NCBI GenBank assembly: GCA_002897115.2
Contig: BCIH01000009.1
Span: forward strand, 812,415-876,414
Direction of reading: 5' to 3'
Source of the DNA: Prototheca cutis
Taxonomy: Eukaryota > Chlorophyta > Trebouxiophyceae > Chlorellales > Chlorellaceae
DNA: 64,000 nucleotides
The position numbers were made by a program, and so were the translations under genes. Positions within the stretch are counted from its first letter, which is position 1. Each line of letters starts with the position of its first letter. Under the pieces are notes generated by a model. That model saw only the letters and a list, made by a program, of their open reading frames with translations. It did not search any database and had not been told where the DNA came from. Shown piece after piece: positions 37,958-49,447 of the stretch.

Positions 37958-39479
37958 ATGGCGACAGTGAGGACTTCCTCCAGGTCCTTGGCGGCACCAA
38001 GTTCTGGTGTCGCAAAGTCATCGAGCTCCAAGTCTCGCCTGTCCTTCGGCACCCTCACCACCTACACTGGCATTCGGCGGCCGAACAATATTGATCGGGC
38101 GGGCCAGCCATGTTCCAGCGGGCCCAAGACGTTCAAGGAGGCGGTGGACAAGGCAACCCGTGCCGTGAGCAAAGGGCCCCGCACCGATGCCCGGGGGGTG
38201 ACCACCATGATGTTTGAGCGCTTCACCGAGAAGGCCATCAAGGTGGTCATGCTGGCCCAAGAAGAGGCCAGGCGCCTGGGGCATAATTTTGTCGGCACCG
38301 AGCAGATCCTGCTGGGACTCATCGGAGAATCCACAGGTGGGTGAGGTGGGGTTGCTGGGGCCTTCCGTGCATGCCGTTGTTGGGGCATGGCGGTTCATGC
38401 ATGCGTCCCTCCCTGCTTTTATTCACGTGCATAGTATCGATGACATTGCCACCGGGATATGTGTATGCACGTGTGTGTGCGTGTGTGTGTTGATGCGAGA
38501 GCGATTGCTGTTTCTGGAAGCAGGCGGGCAACACCACACAACTGCACCCACATGCTCGCATCCTACCACCCCCCCTGGATTCTTCCAATCTCCAAACAAT
38601 CTCTGCGAACAAACAGGCAACCAAAGAGCAACCTCGCAACCCAGATTGTTTTTACACACGCCAACCAAGGATACCCATACCACCCAAACCTGACTCATAG
38701 GCATTGCGGCCAAGGTGCTGAAGTCGATGGGCGTGACGCTCAAAGACGCTCGAGTGGAGGTTGAAAAAATTATCGGGCGCGGATCAGGTTTTGTGGCGGT
38801 GGAGATTCCATTCACACCCCGCGCCAAGCGCGTGCTGGAGCTGTCGCTGGAGGAGGCTCGCCAGCTGGGGCACAACTACATCGGCACGGAGCACATCCTG
38901 CTGGGCCTGCTGCGCGAGGGCGAGGGCGTGGCCAGCCGCGTGCTGGAGACGCTGGGCGCCGATGCCCAAAAGGTCCGGACTCAAGTGGTCCGCATGGTGG
39001 GCGAGAGCCAGGACCCCGTGGGCGCGGCGGCCGGCGGCGCGACGGGGGCCCCCGGCACCGCGGGCGCGAACAAGATGCCAACGCTGGAGGAGTATGGGAC
39101 CAACCTGACGCTGCAGGCGGAGGAGGGTCGGCTGGACCCCTGCGTCGGCCGCGTCCGCGAGATTGAGCGCGTCACGCAGATCCTGGGCCGCCGGACCAAG
39201 AACAACCCGTGCCTCATCGGCGAGCCGGGCGTGGGCAAGACAGCGGTGGCCGAGGGCCTGGCCCAGCGCATCGCAGCGGGGGACGTACCCGAGACGATCG
39301 AGGGCAAGCAGGTCGTGACCCTGGACCTGGGCCTGCTGGTCGCCGGAACAAAGTACCGTGGCGAGTTCGAGGAGCGGCTGAAGAAGCTGATGGAGGAGCT
39401 GCGCCAGAACGATGACATCATCCTCATGATCGACGAGGTACACACGCTCATCGGCGCGGGGGCCGCGGAGGGCGCCATC

Positions 39480-39511
<32 letters not shown>

Positions 39512-41246
39512 ACGGGGGGAGCTCCAGTGCATCGGTGCCACCACGCTGGACGAGTACCGCAAGCACATTGAAAAGGACCCGGCCCTGGAACGCCGGTTCC
39601 AGCCCGTGGTCGTCGCAGAGCCCAGCGTCGAGGAGGCCATCGAGATCCTGCGTGGCCTGCGCGAGCGTTACGAGACGCACCACAAGCTGCGCTATGCGGA
39701 CGAGGCCCTCGTCGCAGCGGCCAAGTACTCACACCAGTACATCTCCGACCGCTTCCTCCCGGACAAGGCCATCGACCTCATCGATGAAGCCGGGTCGCGT
39801 GTGCGCCTGCGCCACGCCCAACTTCCGGAAGAAGCCCGCGACCTCGACAAGGAGCTCCGTGCTCTGTTGAAGGAAAAGGATGCCGCCGTCAGGTATTTTT
39901 TTGTTGGGGGGGGGGGGGGGGATTTTCCCCTTCATGGGGGGTTGATACTGTCTTTTTGCAAGCCAGCCGCGCAAAGCCAAGCCCAGCGACTCCAACCACC
40001 TCCAAACCGCCGGCAACCAACACAAACAAACCATAACAGGGGCCAGGACTTTGAGAAGGCTGGGCAGCTGCGTGACCGTGAGATGGAGCTGAAGGCGCAG
40101 ATCGCGGCGATCGCGGCTTCGGCGCGTGACGCGGGCGCGGCGGAGGCCGAGGCCCGTGGCGAGGCGGGCCCTGTGGTGACGGAGGCGGACATTGCGAACA
40201 TCGTGGCGCAGTGGACGGGCATCCCTATTGAGAAGGTCTCGACCGACGAGAACGACCGGCTGGTGAACATGGAGTCTGTTCTGCATGGCCGCGTGGTAGG
40301 GCAGGACGAGGCCGTGACGGCCATCGCCCGGGCCATCCGCCGCGCGCGGGTCGGGCTCAAGAACCCTAACCGCCCCATTGCCTCCTTCATCTTCTCGGGC
40401 CCGACGGGCGTGGGCAAGTCGGAGCTGGCCAAGACGCTGGCCAGCTACTACTTTGGCAGCGAGGAGGCCATGGTCCGGCTGGACATGAGCGAGTTCATGG
40501 AGCGGCACACCGTGTCCAAGCTCATCGGGTCGCCCCCGGGGTATGTGGGGTACTCGGAGGGCGGCCAGCTCACCGAAGCCGTGCGCCGCCGGCCGTACAC
40601 GGTGATTCTGTTTGATGAAATCGAAAAGGCGCACCCGGACGTGTTCAACATGATGCTCCAGATCCTGGAGGATGGGCGGCTGACAGACTCCAAGGGCCGC
40701 ACCGTCGATTTCAAAAACACGCTCATCATCCTGACGTCCAACGTCGGTTCCAGCGTCATCGAAAAGGGCGGCGCGCAGATCGGGTTCATGCTGGAGGCCC
40801 AAGACGAGGACCGGTCGTACAACCGCATCAAGACGCTGGTGAACGAGGAGCTCAAGTCGTACTTCCGCCCCGAGTTCCTCAACCGCCTCGACGAGATCAT
40901 CGTCTTCCGCCAGCTGACCAAGCTGGAGGTGAAGGAAATCGCGGGCATCATGCTCCGCGGCGTGCTGGCCCGCGCCGAGGAGAAGGGCATCCGCATCGAC
41001 CTCACCGACGCGTTCAAGGACCGCCTGGTGGACGAGGGGTACAACCCAGCCTACGGCGCGCGGCCTCTGCGCCGTGCCATCATGCGCCTGCTGGAGGACG
41101 CGCTCGCGGAGCGCATGCTCGCGGGGGACATTGGCGAGGGCGACAATGTCATCATGGACGTCGACGCCGAGGGCCAAATTACCGTGCTCAACGGGGACCG
41201 CAAGCACACCGCCACCATCGACACCATGCCCGCAGGCATCTCGTGA
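37958..41246 (+). CDS. CLPC: Chloroplast ClpC AAA+ chaperone
   Basis: Three exons (37958-38336, 38701-39892, 40040-41246) encode 925 aa, the usual ClpC length. It unfolds stromal proteins for the ClpP protease and helps at the import machinery. A Ser/Arg/Thr-rich leader of about 60 residues is a plastid transit peptide. Then follow two Clp-N repeats ([39 protein letters not shown]), AAA-1 with [13 protein letters not shown] (near residue 300) and [17 protein letters not shown], a UVR-like linker ([15 protein letters not shown]), and AAA-2 with [14 protein letters not shown] (near residue 644), [13 protein letters not shown] and arginine-finger region NRLDEIIVF. These points separate ClpC from ClpB, which lacks the UVR motif. 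Intron 2 begins with a G-run close to its donor. An in-frame ATG 33 bp upstream would add a Cys-rich leader and is less likely. Confidence 0.97.
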
Positions 41247-41843
41247 GGAAGCGGGGTCTGTGAGTAAAAAGAACGGGAGGCCCTGATTGCTTGCTTGCTT
41301 GTGCTTCTTCTCTTGTATGTCATCTCCCCTTCAGGCGCGTGCCCTGGTGCCGGCGCCACAATATGCCCGATGTGAGGGGGAGGGCGCTTCACTTGCTGGA
41401 CAGCCGTCCTGTGGTGGCTGGGGCGCCCCTCAGCTCCTGCCCCGACATGGCCACCTCCCAATGACGTACTATTCCCAAGAAATTAACAAAGAGCCCAAAT
41501 ACTTTTGAGAGGTAGCTGTAGACGGGGTGGATGGGGCTAGACCGGAGGAGTGGAAAGCGATGGGGCTCTCGGCCCTGACGCCCCTCCAGCAGGCGACCAA
41601 AGCATGATTGATTGTGGTGGCCGGCGGGAGGGGCGCCAGCACCCACCCACGCAAAAAGCCCGAACCTCGTGGCGAGAATCCCTGGCCTTAAATGTCACGC
41701 CATGCGTCCCTGAATCAATTGAACGACCAGATCATGATGTTATTTGACAGCGATGTCGTGATCATGAGGTAGACATGGCCTACAGCGCCAGCACATGATC
41801 ACTTCCTGACAAGCCGCACGGGGGCGACGGCGGGCCTGCAGCC
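41247..41843. other. Intergenic, ClpC 3' flank and RAD50 promoter
   Basis: About 600 bp without a coding-like frame. A TGCTTGCTTGCTTG run occurs right after the ClpC stop region at about 41287. Nothing else was recognised. Confidence 0.5.
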
Positions 41844-44800
41844 ATGGCCTGCGTGCTTGACAAGGTTGGCAATGGGATGTTGCAGTGCCATGTATGATGG
41901 CGCGCACCGAAGCGTGCCGTGCATGCAGAGGGCAGGCATGCATTGTTCGGTGCCACATCAGCCCACTGCCCCATTGGTTGCCACTGCAGATGCTCATCAA
42001 GGGCATCCGGTCCTTCAGCCCGGACAACCAGGCAGTCATCGAGTTTTACAGGCCCCTAACCCTCATTGTGGGCCAGAACGGTGCTGGAAAGACGGTGTGT
42101 GCGTGAGTTTGTGCCATGGGATGTGTTACGTGTGTGGCGGGGGGAGATGTGGGGGCCCGGTCTTCTGTCTTCCAGAAAGAAAAGAGCATGCACAGACAGA
42201 CAAAATTTCAGGGAGCACTACATCAACACTGCATCAGCCTTGCATCAGTCGCACATATAAACAGACGCAATCAGATCCCCACAGACAATCATCGAGTGCC
42301 TGCGCATGGCGTGCACGGGAGAACTCCCGCCCAACACGCGATCTGGGCAGAGTTTTGTGCACGACCCAAAAGTCGCCGGGGAAACCGAGGTCAAGGCCCA
42401 GATCAAGCTGCGCTTCCTCACCGCGGCGGGCCAGCCCGTGGTGGTCGTTCGTTCTTTCCAGCTGACGCAGCGCAAGGCCAGCCTGGCCTTTCGCGCACTG
42501 GACAACGTGCTGCAGACGGTCAACCGCGCGACGGGTGCGCGCGAGGCGCTGAGCTATCGTTGCGCCGACCTGGACCGGGCGGTGCCTGCGCTGATGGGCG
42601 TCCCCGCGGCCGTGCTGGACTCTGTGATATTTGTCCACCAGGAAGATTCCAACTGGCCGCTGGCCGATGCGCAAGCCGTCAAGCGCCGGTTTGACGACAT
42701 CTTTGCCGCCACAAAGTATACGCGGGCGCTGGAAGCCCTCCGGAAGCTCAAAACCGAAAAGGCCGCCGAAGCCAGGGAGCTCAAGCTCAAGCTCGAGACG
42801 CTCAGGGCACAGCGCGAGGCCGCCAGGGTGGGTCTGCCGGGCTGGGCTTGGTTGCTCTGTGCGTTTGACGGCGACTCGAGTGCTGGGGGTATCCAGGAAG
42901 GTGCTGCAGATCACCCAGGCATCTTCCCAACACCCCTTTCAACCAATCAGCCAGCCACCCAAACAACCGTACAAAACAACGCAGAGGCTGCGGCACGCGG
43001 TGGAGACGGGGCGGGAGGCGCAGGCCGCGCACGACTCCAGGGTGGCTGAGCTCGCCCAACGGAGCGAGGTGAGTATCTGCGCGCGTGTGTGTTCTTGGTG
43101 GTCGGGGGTTATCTTCTGCCTGCGAAAAACTATGATCCCCACAACTACAACCGACACACAGGTGCTGGAGGCGGAGCTGGGCGAGGTGCGGGCGCAGCTG
43201 GAAGCTGTCGAGAAGCTGGCGCGGGAGCAGGGCTCGCTCCGGGCCCAGTACCAGATGCTGGTGGAGCAGAATGCCACAACGCATGCGAGGCTTGTGGTGA
43301 GTTTCCGTGGATTTGGTGATGTTTGTTGGTGTCATCATTTGTAGTTGGCGCATGTGCAAGGTGCTTGTGAAGGTATCTGCAGGTGAAGACTGCGTGGCGC
43401 TTGCGCTGCGCTGGCCGTCCACAACAGCGACCCACCCACCCAGCTGGACCCATTACCTCATCCTGTCAGGCCGCGTATGGCGAGGAAGACGTGGGAATCC
43501 CCGTGGAGGAGCTGGAAGAGTGGAGCGCCTCGCTGGGGCCACAGACTCAGGCAGTGGGCGCCGACATCTCCAGGCATGATAGCAGCGTCTTCTGGTTTGT
43601 TTTGTGGTAGCAGACATTGCCAATAAGAGCAACAACAATGACAACTGTAACATGCACCAGTCCCACCTCGACCGTCGAAAATGGTGGTGCAGGCTGGAGC
43701 GCGAGATTGGCCAGAAGTCTGCAGAGGCCCGCGCCACGAAGGACCAGGCCGACCGCGAGCTTCGTCGCCAGGTGCAGCTGTCGTGGGAGTGGTGGTATGG
43801 TGAGGATGGTGGCATCCACAAAGACTGTGGCGACCATGCCCGACGCTGGTACTCGCGCACGGTTTCATGAGACATCCCCCCCCCCAAAACCCCTGATCAT
43901 CCATCAATGCAGGGCGAGCTGGCGGCCGAGGTGGCGGCCCATGCCCGCACGGTGCGGGATCGCGATGCCCTGCTGGACTCGCTCGTCCATGCCGGCGGTG
44001 GGAATGGGCACGATGACGATGGGGGGAGGTTGCTCGCCGGGTTCGAGCCTCCAGCGGGCCTCTCCCCACCTGCTATGGGCTCAGCCTGGCCAGAATCTGA
44101 AGCACAAAAGGCATCCGCGGCACTGCACACCTACGTCTCTTCAACAGCCACCGCGATTGCCATGATGCGGGAGCGGCACGCACGAGAAGAGGCCCAGCTG
44201 GCGGCGGCTCTGGACTCTGCGACGGCCGAGGCAGCCGCTGGCGGTGAGACCGCACGTCTGGGCCGGCAGCGGATTGGTCAGGCAGCGGCCCGGCTGGCGG
44301 AGCTTGAACGCTTGGCAGCCGAGGCGGCCGCGGGGATGCAGGGCGCAGGCGGGTTGACCCCAGCCGAGGCGGCGGCTCACGAAACAGCGGCGCGTGATGC
44401 ACTGGCTGCCCTGCAGGACCAAGGTGCTGCAGAGGCTGCTGAAAGAGAGCTCACCGATGCGCAGGCCACCGCGGCACAGGCCGGCGTGCGGCTGCAGGCG
44501 CTGCGTCGCGAGCGTGACCGGCTGGCCGCCGCGGGCGAGGGTGCCACGCGGGCACGCCTGCGCGGCGCGGAAGCCGCCAAGAAGCTGGCCGACGCGCGGC
44601 GTCTGATAGAGGCCAGCCGCCCGCGCCTGGAGGCCGCGCTGGTTGGGGTCGGCAGGTCTAATGCGAATGGCAGTCATCGGAGAGCGCCGGCAGTGGACTT
44701 GATGACAGACGGAGTCGTTTCACTGGGAACAGCATCGCGGACAATCCCAGCTGAGCTGGATGCAAATTCCATGCGAGCACTGCTGCCTCGCATGGAAGCG

Positions 44801-47800
44801 GCGGCGACTGCCCGTGCCGAGGCTGCAGCCGCGCGATCGGCGGAGCTGGCGGCGGCGCGAGCATCAGCAGCGCAGCTGGATGGCCAGCTGGCGAGCCTGC
44901 GTGCGCAAGCCGCGGCGGCGCGCAGTGAAGCCGAGCAGCTCGAGGCACGGCTGGCCGACGGCATGGGCAATGCAGGCGCCGCTGCTGCCGGTCATTCCAC
45001 CGACTTGCCGGCCTGCTTGCATAGCCTGGAGGCTGAAAAAGCTACCAATGTCCACAAACTCAAGACGGTGCGGACATTTCGTTTTGAGGTGGTGAAGTCG
45101 GGTTCGTCGAACGACGTTTGGCTGTATGGCAGAGGACGTCCCAGCTCCTTCCGTCTTTGCTACATTGCACAAACCTGTGCAGCAGCCGAGCGTTCTTTTG
45201 CATTCCTCCTTCTTTCCACACCGCCAACCCCCCAGGCGGACGCATTCCTGACGATGAACGAGCGGTTCCTGGCGGCGGCTCGTGAGCAAAACCTGTGCCA
45301 CACCTGCGGGCGGCCGTTTGCCGACGAGGGCCAGCGCTCGGCATTCCTGACACGACAACAAGGCGAACGGGCCAAGCTGCCGGCCATGCGCTCGGGCTGG
45401 GAGGCCGCCCTGCAGGAAGCCGAGCGGAAGCTGGCCGCCCTGCGCCTGCTCCAGCCCCTGGCCATGAGGTCTGTTGGTTTATTGCTGGAGGGTTGCACGG
45501 GCATATATGAAGAGAGTTGGGGGTTTGACTGGTCTCTCTCCGTCTTGGCCTATTACTCAAGCATTCACGCATGATGGTTTGCTTAACAACCAAAAAAATT
45601 AAATCCTCTCAACAAGCAAATACAGAAAGGAAATTAACCGACATTACATGCAGGTTAGGTGCGCTTCGGGACGAGCAGCTGCCGGAGCTGGAGACCCAGG
45701 TCCGGGCACAGGAGGCTCGACTGGACGTGGCCCGCTCCGAGGCGGAGTTTGCCGAAGCAGCCTTCGCCGAGGCCGACGCGATGCGCGCCGAGGCAGCCGC
45801 GCTGAAAGAAAGCGTGGCGTGGCCCGCCGCCGCGCTGCTGCGTGAGGCCGCCGAAATTGAGGCCGAACTGGCGGCCATGGCCCCGGGGCTTGCGCTGTCC
45901 CAGCAGTCGCAGAAACGCACAGGTAGATCTTTGCTTTCCCCTTTTTTTGTGTGTGGGTGGGGGGGGGGNNNNNNNNNNNNNNNNNNNNNNNNNNNNNNNN
46001 NNNNNNNNNNNNNNNNNNNNNNNNNNNNNNNNNNNNNNNNNNNNNNNNNNNNNNNNNNNNNNNNNNNNGGGGGGGGGGGTAAATGTTTTTGTTGGTATAC
46101 GTGAGAATTATTGTGCGCCACATATGCAGACGTTCCCACGAGCGACGAACCCCTCAACCAACCACGCACTCATACAGCCGCCGAGGTGGACGCGGAGATT
46201 GCGGAGCTGGAGGCGCAGCGGGGCGCGGCCGAGGCTGCTCGGGATGGCGCAGCGGCGCGCCAGGCCGCGGCACGAGAAGCCCTGGCGGCGGCCGCCGCGG
46301 AACTGGCGGCGGCGCGCGAGACGGTATTGACACTGCACGCGGCCACGCAGCGTGGCGAGGCCCTGCGCGCCGAGGCAACCGCGTTGCGGGAAGAAAGCGC
46401 GGCCCTGGCCGCCGACGTCGCCGAGGCGGAGGCTGCGCAGGGCCTCCGGACGGCCCGCGTGCGCGAGCTCTCGGAGCGACGTGATCGCAGCCGTGCAGTT
46501 GCATTGCGGGAATTGAACGATATTCAAGCAAGAGCGGCGGATGCCGCGACGTGGCAGCAGCGTTTACAAGACTATGACCGGGCGATTGCTCGTCACGCGG
46601 CGTCAGGAATTGAAGCGGAGCTGGCCCGGGTGGATGCGGAGTTAGCTTCGCTGCGGACCCGGTACGACGATGCCGAGCACGCCGTCCAGGTCTGTTGGGG
46701 TTGTAGTGTGTATGCGCGTTAGGGAACCCTCTCAACTTCTCTTATACATGCGAATAATAAGAATGCACCAGCGAGTCCTAAACCCGGTCAACCCCTACCC
46801 GCTTACCCAATCACCAGGTGCTGCGGGCGGAGCTGGCGGATGTGGAGGGATCGGCAGCAGAGCAGGAGGCGCTGAGGAGGCAGATCGATGACATCCTAGC
46901 ATTCAAGCGCGGCATGGGGCGGGAAGAGCGCATGGCGCGCGAGCTGGACGGGCTGGTGGCAACAGCTGCCACCGCAGGTGATGCTGATGGATTGCACGCC
47001 CGGGGCACCGAGCTTCAGGATGAACTGACGCGTCTGCGCAGCAAGCAGGACCAGAGCCTGGGAGCGCTGCGCACCATCCAGGACAATGTATGGCCTTTGT
47101 TGTTTTTAAAAGGTTTTTTCTTGAGGCGCAGGCGGTACATGACACTGCACCTGGCCATGATAACAATGTCGATGCCATCCTTGAACAACCATGACAATGG
47201 CAGGTCCGGCAGGCACGCGTGGAGCTGGGGCAGGCGCAGTACCTGGACATTGACCTGCGGTACCGCCGGCACCTCATCTGTCTCAAGACGGCCGAGCTCG
47301 CAAATGCCGACCTGGACAAGTACCACAAGGTAGTGGGTTGTGGAGGAGGGTTTTAGGGTGTGCAGGTGGTGTCCCACCATGTTGACCCACCCTACATCAC
47401 CCTTCATATGTGAAAAAAAGGAAAAGAAATCCTCCCAAAAGTCAATGTATCCCATCAATCATGCAGGCGCTGGAAAAGGCGTTGTTGACTTTCCACACCA
47501 ACAAGATGCAGGACATCAACAAGACGGTCAAGGAGCTGTGGCAGCAGACGTACCGCGGTGCAGACATCGACTACATCCAGGTTGGATGGGGGGCTGGGGT
47601 TGTGCATGGTGGGTCTAGGGTTTTGGGTCTTGGGCATGTTCATGATGACAACAACGAGAAGCTGACCAGAAGCTGCTCATTGCCCAAAAAACCGTCATTG
47701 TCAGATCAAGGCGGATGCCGAGGGCGCGGCGGGGCGGTCATACAACTACCGCGTGGTGATGCACTGTGGGGGCACCGAGCTCGACATGCGCGGCCGCTGC

Positions 47801-48976
47801 AGCGCCGGACAAAAGGTCTTAGGGTTTTCGGGGTTGTTGTGGTGGTGTGTGATCGGGAGTGGGGGAGGAGTGGAGTTCCAGGGGCGATGGAACGAATGCA
47901 CAGGGCTGGGTTGCTCATTCAATCTGGTAGCAATGGAAAGTCTGGTTGGGATGCAGCTTGTTGACTGCCGCGTCCAGCGCCCAGCGCCTGCCCGCCTGGC
48001 TGCAGCACCAAACCACTCCCCAAACCACATGTGACGACAGATTCTGGCGTGCCTGATCATCCGTCTGGCGCTGGCTGAGACGTTTTGCCTAAACTGCGGC
48101 ATCCTGGCGCTCGACGAGCCCACCACCAACCTCGATGCCGGTGGGTGGGTGTTACTGGGTCTAGGTTTCGTCTTTGGGGGTTGATGGGGGTGGGTGGGGG
48201 TGAAAGGGTTTACCGGAGGTTCAGGGGCAGAGGGGGGAGTCAATCCCGGGGGTTCGGGAAGGGAGCCCTGGAGGATGCGGAAAGTCTTCTGCGTTGGGGT
48301 CATTGCTGCATATCTCTCATGCCAGTAAAAGCGCGACCACTGCAAACCAAACAAGTCACACATCAAAATCTTGCACCCCCGTCAAACCCCACCCCAGCCA
48401 ATGCTGCGAGCTTGGCAGAGGCCCTGCGCCAGCTCATCCTTGCACGCCAGTCTCAGGACAACTTCCAGTGCGTTGGTTGGCATGCCTGACTGACTGTCTG
48501 TGGTGTGAGGTCCAAATGTTCTTTTTTCAGGTTGTTGTCGCCTGTGAAGGAATGTGGGTCAGGTGGTGTGGGGCTACGCGGGGCGGGCAGCTGCGGCAGC
48601 CATCGTCTCCCGGCATCTCTTGTCGCGAGGGATGACTAATGACCCGCAACCAAAGCCGACTGCAACTCTCACCCTTGTCACCCCGTAGGCTGATTGTCAT
48701 CACGCACGACGAAGCGTTTGCGAGGTGAGGCCGGTGTGCATGACAGACGCCGGTTGGGGGGTGATGACTCCATGCAATGGACATGCCACGCACGTGCGGT
48801 TCACATCGTCCATCAGAGGGTGCCGTGCCGCCTGACCCCAAATCATCACCTGCCATCCAACTGACACTGCGCGGCACAGGCTGATTGGCGTGCGGGAGCA
48901 TGCGGACTATCTCTGGCGCGTGATCAAAGACGAGCGACAGCACACGCTCATCACACAGGAGGAAATATCATCCTAA
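41844..48976 (+). CDS. RAD50: DNA double-strand break repair protein RAD50
   Basis: Nineteen exons, all in phase: 41844-41864, 41990-42094, 42285-42827, 42985-43068, 43162-43296, 43470-43573, 43693-43771, 43913-45067, 45236-45468, 45654-45922, 46130-46689, 46818-47087, 47204-47329, 47467-47580, 47705-47815, 48041-48140, 48398-48467, 48689-48724 and 48880-48976. They encode 1403 aa. RAD50 is the ATPase of the MRE11-RAD50-NBS1 complex, tethering DNA ends. Walker A GQNGAGKT lies at residues 35-42, VIFVHQED is the Q-loop-side motif, a long Ala-rich coiled coil carries the zinc hook CHTC (residues 763-766), and the C-terminal lobe has [18 protein letters not shown] and IVITHDEAF. The first exon has only seven codons (MACVLDK), rebuilding the eukaryotic [11 protein letters not shown] start. 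Intron 6 needs a GC donor. Intron 10 contains a 100-base N gap between G-runs. Confidence 0.96.
45958..46079. repeat. Poly-G tract interrupted by a 100-bp assembly gap, RAD50 intron 10
   Basis: G-runs flank exactly 100 N (45969-46068) some 35 bases after the donor at 45923, following a short GTGTGTGGGT stretch. The true tract length is unknown. Confidence 0.9.
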
Positions 48977-49447
48977 GGGAAGTTTTGCCGACCCACGCAG
49001 GTGTAAGCACGCGCAGGTTGTCAGATGGAGTTGATGGCCCGGAACAGTTCCTGGGAAAGATGAAAATTGGATAGACACAGCAAAGTGTGAGAAGCTAAGG
49101 TGGGAACTGCCTTCTTGTGCTCATCGTACCAGAGAGAGGTACGCCTATCCAGAGCCAGCTGGCTGCCAAGGGTTCTGCAGATCACCTTCCGCTTCCGGCT
49201 CGGCGGCCCATCAAAAAACAACAGTCGCTCGCCGGCATCAGATCATCACGAATCGCGGCACGCCCGGTGATCAGGGGTGATTGAGACACAAACACTCCAT
49301 GCCAGTGCTCTCTTAAAGTAACAGAGAATGTATGCTTGAGTGAAGCCCTGCTGGGGCCATCGTACAGCTGGCGCCTACTGACCCGGCCGGGAGTGTGGAA
49401 CTGGCCCTGTTTAAGACAACTGTCCTGCTCCACAAGTGCTGGCAGTC
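48977..49447. other. Intergenic, RAD50 3' flank and promoter of the next gene
   Basis: 471 bp with no coding-like frame and no recognisable element. Confidence 0.45.

Noticed and set aside
39729..41207. Long minus-strand open frame opposite ClpC
   Set aside because: Shadow of the ClpC exons; the sense strand is unambiguous.
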